Assembly: GCA_002841395.1 (NCBI GenBank)
Contig: PGZM01000012.1
Location: 1 to 64,000, forward strand
Origin: Firmicutes bacterium HGW-Firmicutes-9
GTDB taxonomy: Bacteria; Bacillota; Clostridia; Christensenellales; CAG-138
DNA length: 64,000 nucleotides
Reading direction: 5' to 3'
Both the position numbers and the translations under genes were made by a program. The notes under the pieces were generated by a model. It searched no databases, had not been told where the DNA came from, and was given only the letters and a program-made list of their open reading frames with translations. Each line of letters opens with the position of its first letter. The stretch's first letter is position 1. Shown here in pieces: positions 1 to 8,933 of this stretch.

Positions 1-1202
1 TCGGCATCCAAAACTTCCTGATGAAGCCGATCAATCAATCCCTCCTGTTTGATACGATTGTCAACATGTTCGAAATGGATAAGACCGGGATGACGATTCA
101 AAGCAGCGCTTGTCCGATCAATAGTACGGAGGAATATCGAGTTGACGGCGTGCATATCCTTCTGGTAGAAGACAACGTGATCAATCAGGAAGTCGCCTCG
201 GAGATATTGAGCAGCGCGGGCGCGTTGGTCGAAATCGCCAACAACGGCCAGGAGGCGATTGATGCAGTTGCTTCGAAACCATACGATTTGGTGCTGATGG
301 ATTTGCAGATGCCTGTCATGGGTGGATACGAGGCAACGAAATTCATTCGCGCTGACCGCAAAAACCAAAACCTCCCCATCATCGCGATGACAGCCCATGC
401 GATGCAAGGTGTCGAAGCGGAATGCAAAGCGGCTGGGATGAATGATTATGTCAGCAAGCCCATCGACCCGCAGAATCTTTTTTCAACCATTCTAAAGTGG
501 GCAAAACCAAAACCCGTTTCAAGCGGAGATGCAGGGGAGACGCCAAAAAGAAACGACGACAACGCAACAGCAGAATCAAAACTTCCGGTTCAGATACCGG
601 GCATCGATATTGATAAAGGCTTGAGCCGCGTCGGCGGGAACACAAAGCTTTATTTGAAGCTTTTGAACGATTATGCGACCGGTTACAAATCGTTTATTGA
701 AGACATCCGTGCGGCGATTTCGGAACAGAAGCTTGAGGAAGCCAGACGACTCGCGCACACGCTCAAAGGCGTATCGGGCAACATTTCTGCCGATGATGTG
801 TTCTCGATATCAGAACAACTGGAAAAAGCGTTGACGGCGACTCCGCCGGAAGAGTGCAATCAACTGTTGGAGAAATTAAATGCAGCGCTACATTCGGTAA
901 TCGATTCCATTGATGCACTGCGCAAAGATAACAAAGAAGATGACGCCGGCAAGCAGGGGCTAGCAAATGTTGCAGAAATCGAACCGATCCTACAACAAGC
1001 AGCGCATATGATATGGACGGATGATGTTGATGCGGATCAGGCAATCGCAGCCCTGAAGCAGGCTTTGGGGACGAGATTTGAATCAGAGATGAGCGAAATT
1101 GAGAGAAGCGTTGACGGATTTGATTTCGAGGCGGCGAAGGAGCCGTTTAGAAAGATTGCGGCGGAACTAAAGATTGGATTGGATGGTACGGATCATGAAT
1201 AA
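1..1202 (+). CDS. Hybrid sensor histidine kinase, C-terminal part (REC-Hpt), cut by window edge
   Basis: The reading frame is open from base 3, so the 5' part lies outside the window. What remains is the end of one receiver domain, a full second receiver (acceptor Asp in VLMDLQMP), and an Hpt phosphotransfer domain with the histidine in RRLAHTLKGVSG, followed by about 110 residues of helical tail. It is a close paralogue of the complete kinase at 48943-52656, which shows what the missing part probably holds (extracellular sensor, PAS, HisKA, ATPase). The stop codon overlaps the start of the next gene by 8 bases, exactly as in the intact copy. The role is a multistep phosphorelay ending on a downstream response regulator; here that partner is broken. 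Confidence 0.9.
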   Translation, partial: GIQNFLMKPINQSLLFDTIVNMFEMDKTGMTIQSSACPINSTEEYRVDGVHILLVEDNVINQEVASEILSSAGALVEIANNGQEAIDAVASKPYDLVLMDLQMPVMGGYEATKFIRADRKNQNLPIIAMTAHAMQGVEAECKAAGMNDYVSKPIDPQNLFSTILKWAKPKPVSSGDAGETPKRNDDNATAESKLPVQIPGIDIDKGLSRVGGNTKLYLKLLNDYATGYKSFIEDIRAAISEQKLEEARRLAHTLKGVSGNISADDVFSISEQLEKALTATPPEECNQLLEKLNAALHSVIDSIDALRKDNKEDDAGKQGLANVAEIEPILQQAAHMIWTDDVDADQAIAALKQALGTRFESEMSEIERSVDGFDFEAAKEPFRKIAAELKIGLDGTDHE

Positions 1203-1996
1203 TCTGTTTGAGCAGCCGACAGTATTGATTGTGGATGATGCGAAAGAAAACATCAGCATTCTAGCCGAGGAGAGAAGGCGCTGGAGATTGCTTTTTCAGA
1301 GAATCCGCCTGATTTGATCCTATTGGACGTGATCATGCCCGGCATCGATGGATATGAAGTTTGCAGACGGTTAAAGGGTGATCCGCAAACAAAAAGCATA
1401 CCGATTATTTTCGTAACCGGCAGGGTGAACGAGGACGAGGAAATCTTCGGGTTTAATCTCGGTGCGGTAGACTATATCAAAAAACCGTACAATTCGGTGA
1501 TCGTAAAGGCCAGAGTCGGCATGCATGTTGAGCTGAAGCAATATCGGGACTATTTGGAGAACATGTCCTATCTGGATGGACTGACCGGAATATCAAATCG
1601 CCGCAGATTTAATGAATATCTGGAATCCACCTGGAACCTTTCGGTTCGCGCATCCATACCCGTCTCTCTGATTATGATGGACATCGACTTGTTCAAGCAA
1701 TATAACGACAATTACGGGCACCAGGGCGGCGACACCTGCTTGATTCAAATTGCGCACGCCCTGTCAAAGGTGATCGTCCGCAAGACGGATCTTCTCGCCA
1801 GATACGGTGGAGAAGAATTTGTGTGCATCTTGCCAAACACAAATGAGGACAGCGCGTTCATTATTGCAGAAAAACTTCGTCTGGCAGTCGCGGCATTGAA
1901 TATTCCGCACGTGAACTGCTGAACGCCGCTGATCAGGCGCTTTACCTGTCCAAGAAGAATGGCAGGAATAAAACGAGCGAGTTTGTTGCTGAATAA
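1195..1996 (+). pseudogene. Broken REC-GGDEF response regulator
   Basis: This is the paralogue of the intact REC-GGDEF gene at 52649-53563 and starts with the same ATG overlapping the kinase stop. Aligning the two by eye shows two deletions: about 40 bases at 1269/1270, inside the receiver domain, and about 79 bases near 1910, after the central part of the GGDEF domain. Neither is a multiple of three, so the frame is lost early. The middle still reads as receiver end plus GGDEF, with an RxxD inhibitory site and GGEEF motif. An internal start at 1314 could give a fragment but would lack the receiver N-terminus and the GGDEF C-terminus. I consider it inactive. Confidence 0.85.
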
Positions 1997-2049
1997 ACGA
2001 AGGAAGCGGCACTTCGCGCGAGGGGTTGTTGAAGACTTTACAGCCGTTC

Positions 2050-2292
2050 CTAACTGTTGTGATGCGCTTCAGCGAGTTCAAACGCAAGCAGAAGACATAG
2101 TGCAATTAGAATCTCCAACACGAATATCGAAGTAATCAACCGACAGATCGGTATTTCGATGGGACAGCCGTTAGTGATATAAATGGCAATTCGCTTGAGC
2201 AATTGTTTCAACGAGCAGAGAAATCGATGTATAATGAAAAGCATAGAAGAAAGGTCGTCGAAAGTTCAAATCAAGGAATAACTCACAAGTAA
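2050..2292 (+). pseudogene. Remnant of a diguanylate cyclase (GGDEF C-terminal end)
   Basis: No open frame of useful length exists here, but with one base restored near 2165 the sequence reads as the end of a GGDEF domain: IGISMG, then SLEQLFQRAEKSMYNEKHRR, then a stop at 2290-2292. The pattern SIG...LL.RAD.AMY..K is the family signature of that region. Upstream bases (about 2050-2110) fit more of the domain in another frame, so at least one more frameshift is present. It is a second decayed cyclase directly after the broken REC-GGDEF copy. The rest of the 1997-2396 interval shows nothing else I can identify apart from the promoter region of the next gene. Confidence 0.6.
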
Positions 2293-2396
2293 AACTTTGG
2301 AGTACACTGCTATCCGAGAAACGAACTTGAGGACTAGCGTATCTTTCATTAAATTAAGGAACAAACGGTTATTAATCAGAAAAGAAGTGCGAAGAA

Positions 2397-3536
2397 ATGC
2401 GTAAAAAAAGATGTGTCATTCAAGTAACAGCTTGTATTTTGGCATGTTTGCTTTTCTGTTTACTATGTTCATGCAAGAAACCAGACGTTGTGAGAGTTGG
2501 ATTCTCAGCCAGTCTAACAGGGTTTAATTCTGAATTGGGAGTTTCCGGGCTATATGGAGCACAAGTTGCTGTTGATGAAATTAACAGTAATGGTGGCATA
2601 TTAGAAAAGCAAATCGAACTGATCGTTTTGGATGATAAATCGAGCCCTGAACAAGCATTAAAGAATGATCTTATTTTAGTAGATGCTGGTTGTGATTTTG
2701 TGGTTGGTCATATGACGAGCGATATGGCAGAGACCGTGATACCTTTTTTTAGCGAACAGAAAAAACTGCTGATTAGCCCAACCATGGCGCTTGCTAGTTT
2801 AGAAGGGATAGACGATTTTCTGATTCGATTGATACCCTCTACGGATGCGCAAGCATCCATGATCGCACAGGGCGTTGAAGAGATCGGTGCACATAATCTT
2901 CTAATAGTTAGTTCATCATATAATAAAGTGTTTGCAGAAAGTCTATCAAAACGACTGACTGCTGAACTTGGCAACACGAAAACAAGCGTTCAAATTTTTC
3001 CTTCGTTTGATTTTCGCTCATCAGCACAAGCCGAGCAAGCTATCGAGTATATTGGTTCATCGAAACCAGATTGCATCGTTTTAATCTGTGCGGCCGACGA
3101 CGCTGCACGCTTTGCACAGATGATGAGAATCAACGACGTAAAAGCGGTTGTTTTCCTTCCTGCCTGGGCCATGACGACGGATCTGCTCCAGCACGGCGGC
3201 GAAGCGGTCGAAGGATTCTATGGAGTGAATTATATTGATTACTCATCCAGTGCCCCCCAATATTTGGAATTTCGGGACACTTTTCTCGGCAAGTTCGGCA
3301 GCGAACCGAATTTCGCCTCGATTCTGACGTATGAATCTATCATGTTATTGGCTCAGGCGATTGAGCAGGCACAAAGCACAGACGCAGTGATCATTAAGAA
3401 CCAAATTATTACATCAAGGAGTTTCAGAGGACTACAGAGCGAACTAATCATCAACCAATTTGGCGATATTACTAGGCCAACCTACTTATATCAGATATTG
3501 GGAGGATCGTATGTTAAACTCGAAGAAGGGCAATAA
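2397..3536 (+). CDS. Substrate-binding lipoprotein, branched-chain amino acid type (Peripla_BP_6)
   Basis: The N-terminus is a basic start, a Cys-rich hydrophobic segment and a lipobox-like LCSC (Cys26), so it should be anchored outside the membrane. The body begins VRVGFSASLTG and contains AVDEINSNGGI and a VGHMTSDMAETV segment, the layout of type I periplasmic-binding proteins that bind amino acids or small organic ligands; length 379 aa is normal. No permease or ATPase follows. Instead the next gene, a membrane GGDEF-EAL protein, starts 26 bases before this one ends. I infer a sensory rather than transport role. The ligand cannot be deduced. Confidence 0.85.
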   Translation: MRKKRCVIQVTACILACLLFCLLCSCKKPDVVRVGFSASLTGFNSELGVSGLYGAQVAVDEINSNGGILEKQIELIVLDDKSSPEQALKNDLILVDAGCDFVVGHMTSDMAETVIPFFSEQKKLLISPTMALASLEGIDDFLIRLIPSTDAQASMIAQGVEEIGAHNLLIVSSSYNKVFAESLSKRLTAELGNTKTSVQIFPSFDFRSSAQAEQAIEYIGSSKPDCIVLICAADDAARFAQMMRINDVKAVVFLPAWAMTTDLLQHGGEAVEGFYGVNYIDYSSSAPQYLEFRDTFLGKFGSEPNFASILTYESIMLLAQAIEQAQSTDAVIIKNQIITSRSFRGLQSELIINQFGDITRPTYLYQILGGSYVKLEEGQ

Positions 3537-5886
3537 CCGCGTACGATCCCTTTTTTATACGTTGATTAATACAAACGTAGTAATTATTGCATTGATCATC
3601 GGTGCCATTGCAATCATAGCAATAGGCGGATTTCGCTATTATTTAATTCAAAACATCACTGCAAAAGACTTGCTGCTACATCGAAATATTAAAGAAGATA
3701 TCGAAGAGATGGCATCCGCGGCAACGGATATTTTGAAGTATGTTGATCGGGCAACGAAAGATGCCGCTCAAGAGAATGTTAACGAAATCATCAAATCGAT
3801 CAATCAAGTCAACCCAAGTTTTAAGAACATTGAGATTTTGGACCATAACGGGGATGTAATTGCAACGCTTCCCGAATATAGTACAGATCTTGGTTTCAGC
3901 AGAAGCGGTGAAGAGTTTTTTAAGGCAATCGATAACGGCAAGAAGACCTATTGGGGAATCCCAATTGTTTCGTCTACAACCGGAGATACAACTGTAACAA
4001 TCTCTATCAAAGCATCCGAACACATCATAGTTGGATATTTGGATTTACGTGCAATCCAGCAAGTCATTCAGAAAAGCAACGCTGTTGGAGACGTTTACCT
4101 TTCGGTTGTCTTGTTGGATCAATTTGGCAGATATATTTCAGGTCCGGATATGAGTCTAGCTGAGCAGCGGAGAGTTTCAAAAGATTTCCCGATCATTCGC
4201 GATCAAGCAGGTGATCTGTCTACAAAAAGTTACTCTACAACTGATCAAATGCAATTCTTGTATACCGGTCGGGTTGAGGGACCCGATTGGTATATCGCAT
4301 TGTACGACGACTATGGTGAAACGCTAAACGTATATAGACCTGTTTACTATCTGATCGGGGTGGCTTTATTTGTCGTCGCGGTTTTTGCATTTCTCGGTTC
4401 CTACTCAACCTCCAAAAAAGTTGAAAATGAGATTCAGCAATTTATAAAATACACGGCTTCGCTATCGAGTGGTCAGTATGATTCCCCAATACCCAACAAC
4501 AGATTCCGCGAATTTAATTATCTTGCTTCCAACATGAATCAGATGGCGCAAAGCATACTGGAGAGGGATCGTTCACTACACACGCTGGCATATTATGATT
4601 CATTGACAGGACTCTATAGCAGAACGGCATTGAATCAGGACTTCTTGCTTTTCCTCAAAGAAGGCAACGAAGCCGTGTCTCTGGTTTATATCGATTTAGA
4701 TGATTTTAAGAGTATCAACGACAGTTATGGGCATAGTTTTGGAGACAAAGTGCTTTCGTCCATCGCGGAACGAATTCTCAGCCTGTGTAACAACGAATCT
4801 ACAGCGTTCCGATTCGGCGGAGATGAGTTTGTAATATTGGTGAACGATAGTATCGATGGGAAACGGGCGCTCGATTTCGCAAAATCTGCAATCGATTCAA
4901 CACGCACAAATATCAGCGTTCAAAACAGGGAAGTTTATATCAGCCTGAGTGCGGGTATCTGTACCCTTGCAAGAGGGGCGATAATCGATTTCGAACAGAT
5001 GCTTCAGTTTGCCGATATTGCTCTGTATAGTGCAAAAAGAAGCGGTAAAGGCGTATTTACGTTTTATGAGCCGACGATGGATATTCAACAAAGGAGAGCC
5101 ACTGATATCAAGCAAAGCATTCGTTCTGCCATTGTGAAGGGCGAGCTCTATTTGTGCTATCAACCTCAACTACATGTTCATACATCAACGGATTACAGGC
5201 TTCGTGGTTTCGAGGCATTGTTGCGATGGAACTCCAGCGAGTTTGGTTTGATACCACCTGCAGAGTTCATTCCTTTGGCGGAGGAAACGGGGGTTATTTT
5301 TCAGATCGGGTTATGGGTTTTTCAAGAAGCATGCAGCTTTATACTCGAGCTTAATCGAAATTTCAAGTCGAATTATGTGATGTCGATCAACATTTCTCCG
5401 AAACAGTTGGTCAGAGCGGACTTCGTTGAAAATGTCAAAAGAATTGTCCGCGAAACCGAAGTACAATGTAATTGGCTTGAACTGGAGATTACGGAAGGGG
5501 TTTTACTTGAAAATGTCGAAGTTGCGATAAACCACTTGTCTGAACTTAGAAGCATTGGCATCTCGATTTCCATGGATGATTTCGGAACAGGATTCTCCTC
5601 GTTGTCATATATTCACCAGTTACCAATTAATACACTAAAGATCGACAGGTCTTTTATATCAAAACTGGAGAGTAATACTGTTTCGGAAAAAATGGTTGAA
5701 TCAATTTCTCTTCTGGCAAATAATTTAGGGCTTACTCTCATCGCAGAAGGTATTGAAACATCAAATCAGGCAAATAAACTTCTTGATCTGGGTTGTTATG
5801 TGATGCAAGGGTTCTATTTTAGCAAACCAATTGAAGGCAAAGAGCAGGTATATCAGTATATCGAGTCCCAGGCACATTCAATCTAA
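3511..5886 (+). CDS. Membrane GGDEF-EAL protein with extracellular sensor
   Basis: The start is the ATG at 3511 with GGAGG at 3501-3505; an upstream in-frame ATG lacks a site. A membrane segment at about residues 16-42, an extracellular Cache-like region to about 275, a second membrane segment near 283-305 and a HAMP-like linker precede a GGDEF domain (GGDEF at 436-440) and an EAL domain (EAL at 568-570, with DDFGTGFSSLSY, LKIDRSF and IAEGIET intact). Both catalytic signatures are complete, so it could make and degrade c-di-GMP. No RxxD inhibitory site precedes GGDEF. It overlaps the preceding binding-protein gene and was probably co-evolved with it as a sensor pair. Confidence 0.9.
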   Translation: MLNSKKGNNRVRSLFYTLINTNVVIIALIIGAIAIIAIGGFRYYLIQNITAKDLLLHRNIKEDIEEMASAATDILKYVDRATKDAAQENVNEIIKSINQVNPSFKNIEILDHNGDVIATLPEYSTDLGFSRSGEEFFKAIDNGKKTYWGIPIVSSTTGDTTVTISIKASEHIIVGYLDLRAIQQVIQKSNAVGDVYLSVVLLDQFGRYISGPDMSLAEQRRVSKDFPIIRDQAGDLSTKSYSTTDQMQFLYTGRVEGPDWYIALYDDYGETLNVYRPVYYLIGVALFVVAVFAFLGSYSTSKKVENEIQQFIKYTASLSSGQYDSPIPNNRFREFNYLASNMNQMAQSILERDRSLHTLAYYDSLTGLYSRTALNQDFLLFLKEGNEAVSLVYIDLDDFKSINDSYGHSFGDKVLSSIAERILSLCNNESTAFRFGGDEFVILVNDSIDGKRALDFAKSAIDSTRTNISVQNREVYISLSAGICTLARGAIIDFEQMLQFADIALYSAKRSGKGVFTFYEPTMDIQQRRATDIKQSIRSAIVKGELYLCYQPQLHVHTSTDYRLRGFEALLRWNSSEFGLIPPAEFIPLAEETGVIFQIGLWVFQEACSFILELNRNFKSNYVMSINISPKQLVRADFVENVKRIVRETEVQCNWLELEITEGVLLENVEVAINHLSELRSIGISISMDDFGTGFSSLSYIHQLPINTLKIDRSFISKLESNTVSEKMVESISLLANNLGLTLIAEGIETSNQANKLLDLGCYVMQGFYFSKPIEGKEQVYQYIESQAHSI

Positions 5887-5970
5887 ATTCAACCTTCTTA
5901 AAAGAGCCGGAAATGCAGACTTCGCGACGGCAAACGAGCAGTATATATGAACTATAATCGAGATAGAGTT

Positions 5971-6000
5971 AAAAACGGTCGCCATACGGCGACCGTTTTT
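5971..6000 (+). terminator. Terminator hairpin, also repeat copy A
   Basis: A perfect 13-bp stem (AAAAACGGTCGCC with its complement) closes on a 4-base loop and ends in five Ts, 85 bases after the GGDEF-EAL stop. Being A-rich on the left arm it can terminate in both directions and also serves the converging AraC gene. The hairpin and the following 35 bases resemble two other intergenic copies at 14082-14174 and 33748-33841. Confidence 0.8.
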
Positions 6001-6133
6001 ACTGCGGGTAAATCCTCGTAAGTGTAACAACCAACTATACTGATACGAAACCATTTTCCATACAGACCTTACAAATCAGCATTTCTTGAAGTATATCCCT
6101 ATGCTGATTCAGGTGGAATCAAAAATTCAAACA

Positions 6134-7339
6134 CTATTTTCCTTCGCTTGCTCCCGGACGCTGACTTCTGCAAGCGCCGGGCGTTTGACCTACGATCTTT
6201 CGAAAGCATTGTACAAAGTGACTCTGCGAACAAAACTGATAAAACGCAGCAATGTCCGCAATGGGATCGCTGCTGTGGCGAACAAAATATTCCGCTTCTT
6301 CAATCCGCCTTCGCACGATATAGTTGTGGATGGTTTCGCCTGTTTCGCGCTTGAACAGTCCGGAAAGATAGTTTGGGTTGTGGTAAACCGCGGCGGCAAT
6401 GTCGGCCAGCGTAATCGGCTCGCTCAAATGCGCATCGATATACTCCATGACAAGGCGAACGCTGAACGAGTGCTGGCTGCCGCGCGCGGCTTGAACGCGC
6501 GTGGTGAAGCTTTCGATCATCTCCGCTTCAAAATCGGCGAGGTGATTTGTCGTTGGCGCTGCCTCGATGCGCTGGATAAATGCATCGCTGAGGGTGAAGG
6601 CTTCGTCGGGTTTGACGCCCCCTGTGATTGCAGCGCGTGCCATAAACGTGCAGCTGCAAATCAAAGAATTTTTCAGGGAACGTACCGGCGTGTTGGCGAG
6701 CTTTGCGCGCGGAAGGCGGTTGATATCGCGCAGAATATGTTGCGATCCGATGGTGTCTCCATTCGCGATCATGCGGCAGACCTCCAACTCAATTGCATAA
6801 GGAACATGTTGAAACTGACGCGTGCGATAATCCATCGTTTGCGAATAATAACTATCTTCAATCGGCACTCCGGTATCCGGCTCGACTTCGGTTAGATCGG
6901 AGATTGCTTGTTCACTCAAAAAGAGTGTCTCAAGCAACTTGCCAGAGTAAAAGAGGTTCCGATCGTCCAGTATAGGACAAGAGGCGTAATATGCCGCCAG
7001 CTCCGCCTTGCAGCGAAACGGAAGAAGGCCCGCGCGAATCAATTGCGCGAGCCGCTCCTGCTGCACGGGCGCCTGCAGGACAGGACCCGCCCGCAGTAGG
7101 ACATCCTCCTGAATGGTTAAAAGAAAATACGACTCGAATGCAGGTGTACTCAAATACTGAACGCTGTTATCCTGTGGATAGGGTACGGGATACAACGATA
7201 TGTCGCCCGTAATGCGCGCGGCGCATACAATTGCCGCTGGAAGGCTGTATGTTGTCTTGCCGCTTTCGAGCATTTCCACGGGGATTCCGGTGGCATAATG
7301 GAACATCCGCAGCAGATGAATGCGTGTTTCCGTGTTCAT
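6134..7339 (-). CDS. AraC-family transcriptional regulator
   Basis: This is a 401-aa cytoplasmic protein with a C-terminal pair of helix-turn-helix motifs at about residues 295-390 (ITLADIAAAVYHNPNYLSGLFK and IADIAAFYQFCSQSHFVQCFRK), the AraC DNA-binding fold. The long N-terminal 290 residues contain no recognisable sugar cupin and probably sense a ligand. AAAGGA precedes the ATG. It is divergent from the sugar ABC/GH65 operon at 7513-13979 with 173 bases between, so it most likely controls that operon, probably activating it in response to its disaccharide. Confidence 0.85.
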   Translation of the reverse strand: MNTETRIHLLRMFHYATGIPVEMLESGKTTYSLPAAIVCAARITGDISLYPVPYPQDNSVQYLSTPAFESYFLLTIQEDVLLRAGPVLQAPVQQERLAQLIRAGLLPFRCKAELAAYYASCPILDDRNLFYSGKLLETLFLSEQAISDLTEVEPDTGVPIEDSYYSQTMDYRTRQFQHVPYAIELEVCRMIANGDTIGSQHILRDINRLPRAKLANTPVRSLKNSLICSCTFMARAAITGGVKPDEAFTLSDAFIQRIEAAPTTNHLADFEAEMIESFTTRVQAARGSQHSFSVRLVMEYIDAHLSEPITLADIAAAVYHNPNYLSGLFKRETGETIHNYIVRRRIEEAEYFVRHSSDPIADIAAFYQFCSQSHFVQCFRKIVGQTPGACRSQRPGASEGK

Positions 7340-7512
7340 GTGCGAATTCCTTTCCTGATATAGTGAATATTATAATACAAAAGTGAAATAGATAATATAA
7401 CAAATGTATCTACAACTCCTATAATGAGTATATAAGCCAGTCGCCCGGCTCAACATTTCAACGGGCAAGATCATCCAATCATACAGACAATTGAACAAGG
7501 AGGAAGAGAAAG

Positions 7513-8784
7513 TTGAAAAAAATTCTTGGTATTTCACTGATGCTGATGATGGTGTTTGCGTTGCTGACAGGCTGCGCCACAACACCGGCAACCACTGCGC
7601 CTGCCGCTACCGAAGCACCCGCAGCCACCGAAGCGCCCGCGGCAGCGGATCAGATGCCGGTAGAACGCACCGTCATCCGCTTTGCTGCACAAGCGGACAG
7701 CACCCCTGCAACGCAGGCCGTCATTGACGCCTACAATGCATCGCAGGAACTCTACACCGTGGAGTGGATCGACATGACGAACGATTCCGGCGCAATGCGT
7801 GAGCAGATTCTCACCAGCATGCAGGCAGGGTCGAGCGACTACGATGTGCTCTCCATGGACGTTGTCTGGGCGGGCGAATTCGCCGCGGCCGGCTACATTG
7901 CCCCGATTGACCAGCTGATGCAGGCGGATGGACTGAAGATTTCGCAGTTCAACTCCGGCTCCATGATGGCGGGCAACTATAGCGCAAAGCAGTACACGCT
8001 GCCATTCTTCCCGGACCTCGGCCTGCTGTATTTCCGCAAGGATATCGTCTCCGCGGATGATGCGGCAAAGCTCGTCGCAGGTGACTACACCTATGCCGAT
8101 CTGCAGGCGATGGCTGAAATGTACATGGGCCAGGGCGGAACGACCGACGGTATCGTCTTCCAGGCAAAGCTCTACGAAGGTCTCGTTTGCAACCTGACCG
8201 AATACACCGCGGGCTGGACGGATATCGAAGCCGGTCTCGTCGCGCTCAAGGCGATGGTGGATTCGTCCGCGTCTCCAGTTGACATCCTCAACTACTCCGA
8301 AGGCGAAACGCACAACAGCTTCATCAAAGGCACAAGCGTATTTGCCCGCAACTGGCCGTATCAATGGGGCATGATCGCCTCCGACGGCACCATCTCGCAG
8401 GATGTTGTGGACGTTGCGCCGCTGCCCGGTGGCTCTACGGTCGGCGGTTGGCTGCTTGGCATCAACAAGAACTCTGTCAATCAGGAAGGCGCATGGGACT
8501 TCATGAAGTTCGTCGCGACCGATGGACAGAAGATCATGTCCGTACAGGGCGGATATCTGCCCGGCTACAACGAGATGCTTGCCGATGCGGACGTAATTGC
8601 CGCAAACGCGATGCTCTCCATGCCTGGCTTCCAGAACGCACTGCAGACCACAATCTCCCGTCCGGTTTCGGCGCACTACTCTGAAACCTCAGATGCGATT
8701 ATGAACGCAGCGCACGCCTACCTCTCCGGCGAGATGGAACTTGCCGCTGCGGTGGATGCAATCAATTCGGCGCTCGCCAACTAA
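7513..8784 (+). CDS. Sugar ABC transporter substrate-binding lipoprotein
   Basis: The start is TTG at 7513 behind AAGGAGGAAGAG. A signal peptide ends in the lipobox LTGC, followed by a flexible Ala/Thr/Pro linker of repeated APAATE units and a family 1 extracellular solute-binding fold (IRFAAQADSTPATQAVIDAYN, DVVWAGEFAAAGYIAPID, PGGSTVGGWLLGIN). Length 423 aa suits maltose/trehalose-type binding proteins. It is first in an operon with two permeases and a GH65 phosphorylase, so the substrate is probably an alpha-linked glucose disaccharide; which one is not readable from the sequence. Confidence 0.9.
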   Translation: MKKILGISLMLMMVFALLTGCATTPATTAPAATEAPAATEAPAAADQMPVERTVIRFAAQADSTPATQAVIDAYNASQELYTVEWIDMTNDSGAMREQILTSMQAGSSDYDVLSMDVVWAGEFAAAGYIAPIDQLMQADGLKISQFNSGSMMAGNYSAKQYTLPFFPDLGLLYFRKDIVSADDAAKLVAGDYTYADLQAMAEMYMGQGGTTDGIVFQAKLYEGLVCNLTEYTAGWTDIEAGLVALKAMVDSSASPVDILNYSEGETHNSFIKGTSVFARNWPYQWGMIASDGTISQDVVDVAPLPGGSTVGGWLLGINKNSVNQEGAWDFMKFVATDGQKIMSVQGGYLPGYNEMLADADVIAANAMLSMPGFQNALQTTISRPVSAHYSETSDAIMNAAHAYLSGEMELAAAVDAINSALAN

Positions 8785-8797
8785 CACACAAAAAAGT

Positions 8798-8833
8798 GGC
8801 GGCGCTCCACCAAGCTTGGGTGCGGGCGCCGCT
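8798..8833 (+). terminator. Hairpin between binding-protein and permease genes
   Basis: A GC-rich inverted repeat (GGCGGCGC with GCGCCGC) followed by TCTTT lies 13 bases after the binding-protein stop and about 100 bases before the permease start. It could act as a partial terminator or protect the upstream mRNA, giving more binding protein than permease, which is a common arrangement in such operons. Confidence 0.5.
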
Positions 8834-8933
8834 CTTTCCGTATTCATTTGGCTGAACTGTGTTGTAAAACGTCTACGGATGTTTTGCCGTGCGTTCTTGA
8901 GATTCCCATTGATGTTTGAAAGGGAGGCTGCCC

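Noticed and set aside
6086..6895. Long plus-strand open frame of 269 codons
   Set aside because: It is antisense to the AraC gene, has no ribosome binding site or recognisable motif, and the AraC frame explains the region.
7590..7650. Short tandem repeat near the start of the binding protein gene
   Set aside because: It encodes the Ala/Thr/Pro linker after the lipobox, a normal feature of such lipoproteins, not a CRISPR or regulatory repeat.
7534..8676. Minus-strand open frame of 380 codons
   Set aside because: Antisense to the sugar-binding protein; composition rich in Arg, His and Cys, typical of shadow frames in a GC-rich gene.
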